The notes below the pieces were generated by a model. The model was not told the DNA's origin and did not search any database. It saw only the letters and a program-made list of their open reading frames with translations. From contig QAXH01005296.1 in the NCBI GenBank assembly GCA_004335635.1, positions 1-32,747 of the forward strand: DNA of 32,747 nucleotides. The letters run 5' to 3'. The translations under genes were made by a program, and so were the position numbers. The stretch comes from Chloromonas sp. AAM2 (lineage: Eukaryota > Chlorophyta > Chlorophyceae > Chlamydomonadales > Chlamydomonadaceae). Below, in pieces: positions 23,463 through 32,747 of the stretch (positions are counted from its first letter, which is position 1; every line of letters begins with the position of its first letter).

Positions 23463-23807
23463 GGTAGAAATAAAGGGCTGTCAAAAGCTGATGATCGGAT
23501 CAATGTTGTAGTAAAGACATAACAAACAACAAGCACTACAGGTTCGGTGAGCAGTGCGTTATCATCGGCAAGCAGGCATGAACTGCGATGTATCCATCCA
23601 CACGTTGAATGTACATACCAGTGTGCACACCAGGAAGCACGTCCAATGCAAACATCAACTATTTTCACACATTGCCAAAATTTCTTCAAATAAAGGGGAG
23701 CCGTGTCAGCAAGGCTGGTGATTGCCTTGTGGTTATCACCCCACAGGACGCCTTCTGAAAGCAAACACCCCGTCAGCCAATTAAATGGCATGAATTGAAA
23801 GATTGCC

Positions 23808-23911
23808 AGGGTCAGGGTCAGGGTCGTGGCACCAAGCAGGAACGAGCCAGCTGGTCTGGCACATTGGCCATGTTGACGAACATGGTTTTACATCAGGAAA
23901 GCCGTCACAGG
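23808..23911 (+). repeat. ~105-bp dispersed repeat, copy 2
   Basis: Same repeat as 10488-10601, starting AGGGTCAGGGTCAGGGTC. It is not bounded by the MITE ends here, so it is an independent repeat. Confidence 0.75.
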
Positions 23912-24267
23912 GCATGGAACGGGATTGGCACCGCCCGTACCTATCCTGAGCGCAAAATCACAGCCTACCCACAAACACAGCAAGCAAGACGGGCCAAAGG
24001 AAGGCAAAACACAAATCGAGCCGCTTATGGCAACGGAAAGTGTAGAGCAAGGGACGCAAAACAGGTCAGGATAGCAGGCTAGTCACGTCTATGAACAGGT
24101 GGCCAGGCGGGAATAGGGGTCAAAGAGCAGGACCTGCAACACAGGCAGCAAAGCTGCTGGGTTCTGCTCAAGGCCCACCAGGCTGCAGGCAGGTGAGCCC
24201 CAAGGAGTTCAGGATGGGTCAGCGGAATGGGAGCGGATTGAATGCGAGTGCAACAGTCTATGAGTCA

Positions 24268-27200
24268 TTACGCCACCTTTCCTGCAGCTGCTGCTAGCTT
24301 TCCATTCACAACAGGAGCTGGATTCGCAAGGCCTTCTGCCTTTGAGCTGGTGGCTGCCTTGCTGATACCTGCTCCAAAAGATGCATTTGGAAACTCCTTG
24401 AGCAACGTCTCTGTCTGCGTGCGCACGAGTAGCACGAGCAGGGTGTGTGATACACGCAGTGTACGAATAGCCAATAGTGCACTCTGCTAGTACACATCTG
24501 CTAGTCAGCACATTCATTCAATGGTTGTGCGCATTTTCACACGTGATGCTCGGGACCACGGCCTGCAAACATAAAAAGCTCACCTCTTCAGGTGACAGCC
24601 TGAGCGGCCTGGGCACGAGAAACTCCTCTGGCAATCCTCCGTTCAACAGCACCTGCATATAAACAGCACGGCCACCAAGTGATGATTACACTACATTCAA
24701 GCGTTCATGGCATGCCAACATACAGATACCGCACAGCCCCTGCATCACCAGCAGGCCATGTTGAACACCACTGCACTCTGGAATTCCATGGCCGCATCTG
24801 CAGTTTGGGGTTCCGTTGTGATGTCACAAATTTGCATTGGTGATCTGCATTGATCGGAGGCACAGCTCGTCCGCGAGCGCTGCCAAAAACGTGCCTTGGT
24901 TGTGCCACAGTTGGCGCAATCCGTACTGAGCGCCATGCCACACATGCCATGCACAAACCACCGCCTGGTCGTGCGCCTCCTTGAGCGTGAGCCGCCGCAG
25001 GATCTGAGAGATGTGAGTTCGCTCGTACCAACCGAGAACGCCGATATTCGTGAATCACTATCATCTCTCCAGCAAGACTCGGGTTCTGCGCCGATGGGGT
25101 GCACCTGAAGCTAGTTCGCAAGGGCGTAGGTTCGTATCCTGCTCCACATCAGCGATTGTGTGTGAAGCGAGCCAAAGCGCTGCCAAACCAGTGCTCAAAG
25201 ATACCAGGCCTTGCAACTGAATGTTTAGTAGGGCGAACCCGGGGTCTGCCAGCGACCTCAGCTCACAGCCCGACGGCCCTGCCCAGTCAGACAGCGAAAT
25301 GGCGAGGTCATGCGCCAAGGTGCATGAGCAGGATGTTGTTTGATGGACACCCCGAGGACCTGAGCGCCTCAGCAAGAGGGCCTGTCCGCCTAAATAGTTC
25401 CCACCATTTCAAAAAACCAAAAGTTTGCCAGTTCTGGGACAATTCCTGGGAGTACCACTGGAACCGGTGTTGTAAGTGCCCGTTGTGGGGAGCAAGCGTC
25501 AGCCTGGGGTCGCAACTGTGTGTGTCAGGAAAACATGGGTGTATTCGTATGTGCCTACGGGGTGGACAACGGGTGTTGTGGTACACGGTACCACAGGGTC
25601 AATTCTGGAACAGCGAACTAAGAGACAGGACCTACAGGGTTAAAAGACAAACCGGTCAACACACAGACTCTTTGTAAACACACACTCAAGAAACGTAGCA
25701 AGTATCAGACAATACAACAGGACACATGAACAGTCACCACATGAATGGTCGGCATCTCACCGCATACACAGGACGGTGCTACAGATCATCACAAATGAAC
25801 AAAAGAAAGTTTGTTGCTTGGCTGCTCAAGGCTGCTTAACGTGTACGCCCATGAAACGCTCGATCTAGTGCCCTTCAGATTGTAAGCACCAACGAGTGAC
25901 AGTAAGGGTGCAGTGGAGGGATGGGCCAGGTTGGATGGGAGCTGATGGATAAGGCCAGGGCAGCCCAACTGGCCCCGGCAGCTGTGGTGTGACATTGATT
26001 CAAGTAATTTGGTAGACAAGCTAGAAAACAAACCAACTGTGTCTGTCTAGAACGTTACACTGACCATCACCAGGACCCTTGTGCCCCAAACAGTAGAACT
26101 GAAGCCACACAACAAAGCACGGCTCACCTGTCCATTTTCAGCCAACAGCGCCATGTTTGAGAGCACCACCTGTGCGTTACGCCGGAGCAGCGTGTGGCTG
26201 CACTCCGAGTACAGGGACGAGAGAGCCTTGACAGCGTTGAGGGCCGCAATGCGGTACCTGTTGACGTTGATCTGTAAGGTGGGCGGGGCAGCGGTTAACT
26301 TTAAAAGACAAGGTAGCGTACTTGAGCACGAAACTACACAATACAGAGCACATCAGGACTCGTATGCCTCGTTTAGTCAGATCAGAGTGCTCACCAAGCA
26401 TGGACAATGAAAGATTTACAAACAAACGTGGGTTCAGACTGGGTGCACTAGGAACAGCTGTTCCTCACCAGACTCAGGAACTTGAGACAGCCAGTGAAGT
26501 GCACGAGCATCTGCGTCTGTTCTGGCGACAGAGATAGACCCTTCTTCTTGCCACCCTTCTTCTTGCCTGCACGCATTGGCGGACTTTGCTGTCACGTTGT
26601 TATTTCAGGCCACTTTTAACGATACAGTGGCCGCACTGGGTGAGACCGAAGGCAAGTGGCACCAGTCAGACAGCAGGCAGGCAGAGTAGCGTGCTGAGCA
26701 AGCATGCGCTTAGCATTGGAAGGTTGATGTAACACAGCATCACAGCCCAACCGTCTAGCCTCAGCCATAGCCCCAGTCCACCCACCTGCGGTTGCCTCAT
26801 CCTCCATGGCCCTAAGCAGCAGGGGTGTCAGCCGGCTGGCTGCCATGCGTTCGCTCATCACATGCAGGTACTCAGTGTTCTGAGCCAGCGTGTACAGGCA
26901 ACCAGCAGCCAGGCTGTACATCTGCATGCACACATGGCAACAACACTCTCACACATGAGTGTAGCTGCAATTGTTAGGTGGCCCACTGCTTTACTTTCCT
27001 TCTCAGGTCATACCCGAAGTTGGAAACATTCTGGTTGTCTTGGCATTGCAGGAGCAGTCTGCCATCAAGGTCTGCAATGCTTGCTGCTTAATGCACTGCC
27101 CTTGAACAATAGTAGCTTTGACTGCTTCTCTTTCTTGGCTTCATGGTCACAACATAACCGAGCTGGAAAGCCAGCAAAGACTTGGCTGACGATTCTGCAT

Positions 27201-30200
27201 TGTACGCCAGCGCTGACCTGCACCCAGCCCTGCCGTTATGGGCACGCCCCTGGTCCTGTCTTGTGCAAGCTCGGGCAACATGAAAACTTGGTACATACCG
27301 TTGGCATGCTGATGACTCGTCTGTAATCATGGCGCACGCATGGGCGCCAGAGCCTCACAACATGCAACCCATGCACTGCTCACCTGCATGGATACTATCG
27401 ACCTCCATTTCAAACCCGCCCTGTTGATGCTGAGCAATGCTTTCTTGTCCACAGAAGGCAAAACCGGGTGACTGTCAAAAACCAGGTGCTTGGCTGCCGT
27501 TACAGGGAATTCATAAGGTCGGGATTCCTGTAGAGTGGGCAGGGCAGGCCACCTTGACCAAGGCAGTAAGGAAAAGTGAACAGCCATAAGTGGCGAATCG
27601 TCAGCAGAGGTGAAAGGCAGGTCAGTCCCCCAAAAAACATCTGATCCCTTGGATGTCTGGCCTGAGGCCTCAGCATTCGGTAATGTCACTTGGTAATGCC
27701 ACCCGTGAACTCCAAACTGGCTAAAAACATATGGTCTCAACACAACAGGTGCCTTATGTCACCAACACTGTTCATTGTGAGCATGGACTTGTTAGCATGG
27801 ATGGCTGCCTTTGCCTTTCATTAACTCTACTGCAGTTCCCCAGGAGCAGGCTTCGCCGGAGGTATACTCACGAGGTCGACTCAATAGTGGCCCATCCATG
27901 CATTCATACCGCTGACTCCCCACGTCTTTTTTTTAAGAAATTTCCTAGGCAGAACGCTGCATCACCTGGAGCATCTCCATCCCCACCAGGCAGTCCCACA
28001 TTGTGTTGTTACGCAATCAAAACGTGCAACCTCTACATTTTGTAAAGGTGTGTCATCTGGTGATGACTTGCCTGTTCCTTTAGACAGGGACGCACCTCAA
28101 ATGGTGATTGTTGGCTGCTTGGGATGGTCGCTGACTGAGTGTCCTCCGGGACATGGTGCTTGGAGGACAGTGTGACCGGCCTGCATAGGGTCCAATTGTA
28201 TAGGGGTCATGGTGGATTACACAACTCAGTGCTGAGGCAGTCTGAGGAATGCGACGTTGATGATGCCAGAGGTGGTCTGGGTAGGATTTGCCTTGCCGGA
28301 CGCACCAAGCACAATGAATCAAGTTGAGCTGTTCGGCATATGATTCAGCAAAGATGGAGTGCACGGTTTGCAACGAGGCCTGCACGTGTTCTGTGCTATG
28401 GAGGCCAATAGCGAATGAAAGGCTAGCGTATCACACCTGGCAGTGGCATGTTAATAGCATATTTGCGCAGGCTTTGGCAGATCCCTCCATCATGTGTGAA
28501 TGTATTGCAGATCCGTCCATCGTGTTTGTGTGAAGGTATTGCCGTTGCTTGATCGTAGTATATCTACGGAAAATCTCTAGGCACATTTGCTTGCCATGCT
28601 GTAACAGAGAAATGATGAAATGTAAACGAGCCTTAGACAAGTCTTCTCTCTTCTTGGCCACCCAGCAGACAGTGAATGATCCATCAGCCGTCACCTGCCT
28701 GCTCTTCGCCCAGGCCTGGTTCGGAAAAGTTTCTGTCCAGCAAGCTACCTAATACCACCTACAAGACCTGGATTCACAGAACAACTGTGCTTACTCACTT
28801 TCGGGTGCTGATTGATCCAATGTGCCTCTCTCGAGGCGTGCTAACTGTTTCGGCCGCCTCCGCTGCACGTTTTTGTGCTGCCTCAGCTTGTAGTGCGTCC
28901 TGCGTCCTGCATTCAGCGGACCGTGATCACTGACCTGGTCAAAATCCATTGTGTGCGTCTAGAGACATATGGATCGTATGCCTCGTTTAGTCAGATCAGA
29001 GAGCTCACAAAGCGTGGACAAATGAAAGATTTACAAACAAGCGTGGGTTCAGACTGGGTGCACTAGGAGCAGCATGGCAAGCAGATTGTGCCTAGAGATT
29101 TTCCGTAGATATACTACGATCAAGCAACGGCAATACCTTCACACAAACACGATGGACGGATCTGCAATACCTTCACACATGATGGAGGGATCTGCCAAAG
29201 CCTGCGCAAATATGCTATTAACATGCCACTGCCAGGTGTGATACGGTAGGCTTTCATTCGCTATTGGCCTCCATAGCACAGAACTCGTGCAGGCCTCGTT
29301 GCAAACCGTGCACTCCATCTTTGCTGAATCATATGCCGAACAGCTCAACTGATTCATTGTGCTGGTGCGCCCGGCAAGGCAAATCCTACCCAGACCACCT
29401 CTGGCATCATCAACGTCGCACTCCTCAAACTCTTGTTTGCAAACTAATAATTGGCCCGAGAAAGTTGAAGGTGCTACAATACTGCAGCTAGCGTATATTC
29501 TGCAGGAGGCTTACAAACGCATGTGCTGGCGCTCACAAGCAACCACATGTACTACTACGGTAGTAGTGTTCAGTCACATGCAGCTGCTTCAATCCTACAA
29601 GATGGTCACAACCGCGCTCAATAAATGCTGGTAGACTGAGCAATTGTTAGATGCTACCGCATCGCCAATGTCAGCTTCAGTATTCAAGCCGAAGAACGAC
29701 CTTGTATCAAGCAGGCTGTAGTGAGAAGCGGCAGGGGTGTCCAGTTTTCAACTGGGAACCGTGCTGCTAGTGATGACATTCGTACTTAGCACCCCGATAC
29801 CGACGAGCTTTCTCGGCTTAATGGTTGTCTTAGCTGCCGTAGCCGTGGGTCGAACCATGAAAAGCCGTGTAATGATGATGATGATGATGATGATGAATGA
29901 ACCAGGTAGCAGAGTAAACATGTGATAAATTCAGTCGCATTTAGGAGATTACCGCAGGCATATCAGGCGCAAGCTATTGGCAAGTGCATTTGGCGCCGAT
30001 ACAAGTACAATGTCGGGCTGTATCGACGAACGCTTCCTAATCACCGAGCCGTTCGTGAATAGGCCCGGTCACTGTACAAAGACTGATCAATGGTCGACAA
30101 CGGGTCCCTTGCAGCGGCGATGGGCTGTAACCAACGGATCCAGTAGAGGCCCGTCACTGGCGCACGAGAAGATTCCCAGCTCGCGCTACAGCCACCTGTA

Positions 30201-32044
30201 AATTTTGCTACGGCCAGTTTGAACGATCACACCATTGCTACAGCTGCTACAGACATAAACGCAACCCACACACGTTCAGACAAGCAGATTTGGGTTTCGT
30301 TGAGTCTCGCACAAAGTCGCGAGCTGCGCAGTACAGAGACGTCCCCAGTTTGAGAGCAGACTGCAGCTTCGTTGCGATCTGAAGGACCCCAGTCTCACCG
30401 AGATCTCAGTGACCCTGGCGAGCGCAGCTGGAAATGACTCTCTCGGTAATGACTCTCTAGGTGCCAATGGTTGGAGCTCAGCTCTGCATATGCTGCGGGC
30501 GTCAGACTATGCTTCGGAAGAACTCAAACCTTGGCGGACCCTCACGTTGCTATTGCACCATTCTGCAGTCCTGCTGAGCGCAAGCGCACCAGTTTTCGTC
30601 CTGCTGATCAAGCGCAAGCCTAGGTGATGATCACAAGCGCAAGGCAAGGCACGTTGCACCTGACGGCATTGCCCGTGCTGTGCGATGTACAAGACCCACA
30701 GATATGAAAAGTACAGTTGCGTGCAGGCTTCCAGTTGCAATGGAGTTGGCCTGAGGTCGCTCCTGATGAAGCCTGCCAGAGCCCACTGGTGAGGGTTCTT
30801 TTTTCCACTTTTGCATGCCATTATGTAGCCTTGGAGTCAGAGCAGCGGTCACAGCATCTATTGAACTGTCTACGTGTTGAGTCCACGGCATGTCTGCCTT
30901 GCACTTTGTTTTGCTTTGAACCCGCAGCCCATACGCATCGGAGTCAAAACTGTCACCACGGTCTCCCGAACAGTGAAAGGCGTCTCAAGGAGTTATCGCA
31001 GCTGTGCTACAGTCTCTGGCTAAGTTCGCAGCTAAACCTTGTCAGATCACAGGGCAAGGAATGCCAAGACCCCGTGAGTCATGAGCTAGCGTACCTCGCT
31101 GCCTCCTGCGCTGCAGCCCAGCCAGGGTCCAAGATGGATTTGTACAGCTGCATTTCCATGTCCAGAATTGTCTTGGGAGGAGGGCCCAGCAGATCCACAA
31201 GCAGCTGTAAACCGTCTGCGCCATACACGTGAGGCCGCAGCTTGTTGTCTGTCTTCTGACACAGACATGCTGTGAGCAGGCTAGCAGGGGACTAGACTAG
31301 CACACGCGAACGCAAATCAGCAGTGCCTTGTATCGTAAATTGTAATAGTAGGTATATCGTTATGTACGCTCAAAGAAAGAGATACGCTTGGCATACTGCA
31401 ATTCATTCATACTGCAGACCAGGGAATGCCTTGCTATATGTCAGCCTTGCTTGTTTGTGTCAACTGGACTCCTCCTCTTCATTGCTCACACACAAACCTC
31501 CGATTATTCTGCATTGCAGCTCTTGAGGTCCGTCACCATTACAGCTTTTGAGGTACGATGAATACCCTCCATCTTGGCCCTCTTACCTAGAGCACGCACG
31601 CATGCCCATGCCGAGCGGTCCTCTAGTAGGCTCATCAGCAGCTTGAGGGCAGCACATGCAGTGGAATCCGCCTATGGACGCGCAGGCAGCCAAAGGACGA
31701 TGTCATTGCTGATGTCTGATTAGGTGTGGGTCTATGCTCACAGGTAGGAGGAGCGTGATTAGTGAACACCCAATAATGAACACCCTAAAAACTGCACCCA
31801 GGCATAGAACAATGCGTCCGCCATTTGAGAGGGCCTTTCACACCAAATGAAAGTAATTACTGTTCATGTCATGCATTATGGCGCCGGCACTTACAGCCGT
31901 TACGCAAGACGGCATATCCGGCACACAGACAGCATGCATACTACCAACACATCCAGTTGCAGTGAGTACCTTGTGTTTTTGGAGCACCTCCAGCGTTGCC
32001 CCCACCAACTTGCGCTCAATGGCCTCAGCACGCAAGTCGTCCCT
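24268..32044 (-). CDS. Armadillo/HEAT-like repeat protein, C-terminal part (multi-exon)
   Basis: Exons 5' to 3': 32044-31970, 31671-31587, 31269-31095, 28906-28799, possibly a microexon 28732-28695, 27527-27384, 26921-26786, 26566-26469, 26271-26128, 24652-24584, 24414-24268 (TAA stop). Phases match at most junctions, but at least one exon between 28695 and 27527 is missing from the model and the 5' end lies upstream of 32044 or was not found. Helical-repeat segments: TACAALKLLMSLLEDRSAWA, GADGLQLLVDLLG, SLAAGCLYTLAQNTEYLHVM, RYRIAALNAVKALSSLYSE, AQVVLSNMALLAENGQ. An Ala/Glu-rich coiled-coil-like exon (28906-28799) and a lysine insert (GKKKGGKKKG) separate them. Armadillo proteins are usually scaffolds; this one I do not recognise further. 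Confidence 0.65.
25423..25490 (+). mobile_element. MITE-like element, solo right end
   Basis: GTTTGCCAGTTCTGGGACAA then TTCCTGGGAGTACCACTGG and a further 20-30 bp that match the right end of the 992-1301 element read inward. It lies in a long intron of the armadillo-like gene. Confidence 0.55.
26361..26456 (+). repeat. ~96-bp direct repeat, copy 1
   Basis: Starts CGTATGCCTCGTTTAGTCAG and ends near GGGTGCACTAGGA; makes up half of the 197-bp intron 26272-26468 of the armadillo-like gene. A close copy is at 28975-29071. Confidence 0.75.
28240..28600 (+). repeat. Large inverted repeat, left arm (~360 bp)
   Basis: Inverse copy of 29068-29431 at high identity by eye (for example CGACGTTGATGATGCCAGAG and ATTTTCCGTAGATATACTAC, read in opposite senses). 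It contains two imperfect ~31-bp tandem units (ATCCxTCCATCxTGT). Confidence 0.8.
28975..29071 (+). repeat. ~97-bp direct repeat, copy 2
   Basis: Copy of 26361-26456 with a few substitutions and indels. It ends exactly where the right arm of the large inverted repeat begins. Confidence 0.75.
29068..29431 (-). repeat. Large inverted repeat, right arm (~360 bp)
   Basis: Inverse copy of 28240-28600. The ~467-bp spacer holds the coiled-coil exon 28799-28906 of the armadillo-like gene and copy 2 of the ~97-bp repeat. Confidence 0.8.
29737..29925 (+). CDS. Short hydrophobic open frame, doubtful
   Basis: 62 codons with a hydrophobic middle (TVLLVMTFVLSTPIP, LGLMVVLAAVAVGRTM) running into the (ATG)n microsatellite, which gives a Met run. 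It lies within a long intron of the armadillo-like gene on the opposite strand. No family recognised. Confidence 0.15.
   Translation: MSSFQLGTVLLVMTFVLSTPIPTSFLGLMVVLAAVAVGRTMKSRVMMMMMMMMNEPGSRVNM
29870..29896 (+). repeat. (ATG)n microsatellite
   Basis: Eight ATG triplets in a row. Confidence 0.9.
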
Positions 32045-32471
32045 CTACAGGAAAGGCAACATTGCAGACAGAAGCAGGTGAGCCAAATCCTGAATCGTTG
32101 CTGACCATCGTGTGCTGTGGTTCTGCTGAAGTTAGATGTGTCGGTTCTTGTCGGCGTGTCATAAGTGTCTTCAATGTCATGCACATTTTGTCAGCAGTGC
32201 ATGGCCCAGAAATGTCCTGTACTGTGCCGTTAGCAGCTTGGTTCGTCTACATGTATGTTGTCAGCATGTCAGAAATTTTTCTTGGTGGCGAGCATGCATC
32301 GCCGGCCTGCACACTCAAATGCAGCCGGCTTTCTTTTCCTGCTGGTCAGCCCACTGAGCTGATTTGCATTTCTTGTTGGTGCAGTGGTGCAGTCAACAGT
32401 TGTGGTATTTGTTTTCCCTCCCTGCCTCCCTTGCCCCCGCTGAGCAGTCCTCCCCGGACTGAAGGCCATGG
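32045..32471. other. No feature recognised
   Basis: Upstream of the first armadillo-like exon found and before the microsatellite. Earlier exons of that gene could lie here or beyond the window; none is recognised. Confidence 0.35.
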
Positions 32472-32517
32472 AAACAACAACAACAAATACAACAACATCA
32501 ACAACAACAACAACAAT
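32472..32517 (+). repeat. (CAA)n microsatellite
   Basis: Imperfect run of CAA/AAC triplets ending directly at the reverse-transcriptase frame. Confidence 0.9.
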
Positions 32518-32747
32518 TTATAGATTTTAAGAAGGCCTATGATAGCGTTAACAGGAAGCTTTTGTGGGAGGCGTTGAGTGGTATGGGGGTACATGGTGCC
32601 TTCCTTGATAGCCTGAAGCGCATGTACGCGCACGTCACTATGCATGTCTGCATGGATGGGGAGCTAGGTACCTCTTTCCCTGCAGATGTTGGTGTTAAGC
32701 AGGGAGACCCACTGTCGCCACTGTTGTTCGGTCTGTTCATTGATAGA
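32517..32747 (+). mobile_element. LINE-type non-LTR retrotransposon, reverse transcriptase fragment
   Basis: 77 codons stay open to the window edge. Motif A reads FIDFKKAYDSVNR with the first catalytic Asp (F-x-D), and motif B region reads GVKQGDPLSPLLFGLFID. Both are typical of non-LTR retrotransposon RT. Motif C (the F/Y-A-D-D box) would lie beyond the window. No start codon or endonuclease domain is seen upstream; the frame runs back into the (CAA)n tract, so the element is either 5'-truncated here or interrupted. Whether it is active cannot be judged. Confidence 0.85.

Larger units (their letters stand above)
20694..24267. other. Region between convergent genes, no convincing gene
   Basis: About 3.6 kb between the plus paralog's stop and the armadillo-like gene's stop. 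It contains the paired MITE ends at 21511, the doubtful exon at 22457, the 67-bp tandem duplication and the dispersed repeat at 23808. A TTACA at about 23887 would read TGTAA on the minus strand, the usual volvocalean poly(A) signal, about 380 bases after that gene's stop. Confidence 0.45.
29432..31094. other. Long intron remainder of armadillo-like gene
   Basis: Between the right inverted-repeat arm and exon 31269-31095. Contains a perfect 8-bp hairpin (ACTACTACGGTAGTAGT near 29551), the (ATG)n tract and several short open frames on both strands without family or splice support. Confidence 0.4.

Noticed and set aside
24838..25050. Open minus frame ending LADELCLRSMQITNANL
   Set aside because: About 70 codons open with plausible helices, but upstream stops and no acceptor at its start; it could not be placed in the armadillo-like gene.
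25085..25155. tRNA-like T-arm (GTAGGTTCGTATCCTGC)
   Set aside because: The T-stem pairs, but no matching acceptor or D-arm could be found at the right distance.
25099..25677. 192-codon plus-strand open frame
   Set aside because: It runs through a MITE end (25423) and lies inside an intron of the armadillo-like gene; no domain or splice support.

Overview
The window is nuclear DNA of a eukaryote, most likely a chlorophyte green alga of the Chlamydomonas/Volvox/Haematococcus type. The support is indirect: many short exons with GT..AG introns (acceptors mostly tgcag, donors mostly gtgag/gtaag), roughly even base composition, CAG-rich coding tracts, many dispersed repeats and one 58-base assembly gap. 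I cannot name the species. There is no sign of prokaryotic operons.

Left half (118-20693): two paralogous multi-exon genes lie head to head, about 4.2 kb apart. The minus copy (8758 to 118, 13 exons, about 1163 aa) and the plus copy (12960 to 20693, 12 exons, about 1351 aa) can each be read through all exons with matching intron phases and no stop. Each encodes an N-terminal block of hydrophobic segments, a Q-rich linker, a core that resembles the C-terminal half of large plant/algal SBP-domain (SPL/CRR1-like) proteins including the ankyrin-like part, and a second block of hydrophobic segments at the C-terminus. No SBP zinc finger was found in either gene. The most interesting proposal for the window is therefore a family of SBP-less, membrane-bound SPL-core proteins. 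Parts of the two cores are nearly identical at the DNA level while the flanks are diverged, which suggests gene conversion. Intron positions differ at four places, all in the N-terminal block.

Middle (8759-12959): the region between the two 5' ends holds microsatellites, minisatellites, members of a short terminal-inverted-repeat (MITE-like) family, the assembly gap and a few possible exons of an unrecognised minus-strand gene.

Right half (20694-32747): after about 3.5 kb with no convincing gene comes a minus-strand gene (about 32044 to 24268) whose exons read as armadillo/HEAT-type helical repeats with a lysine-rich insert. Its long introns carry repeats, including an inverted duplication with ~360-bp arms around one exon. 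The window ends inside the reverse transcriptase of a LINE-type retrotransposon.

All gene models were made by eye from splice motifs, reading frame, phase and comparison of the two paralogs. Exact ends of first exons are the weakest part.
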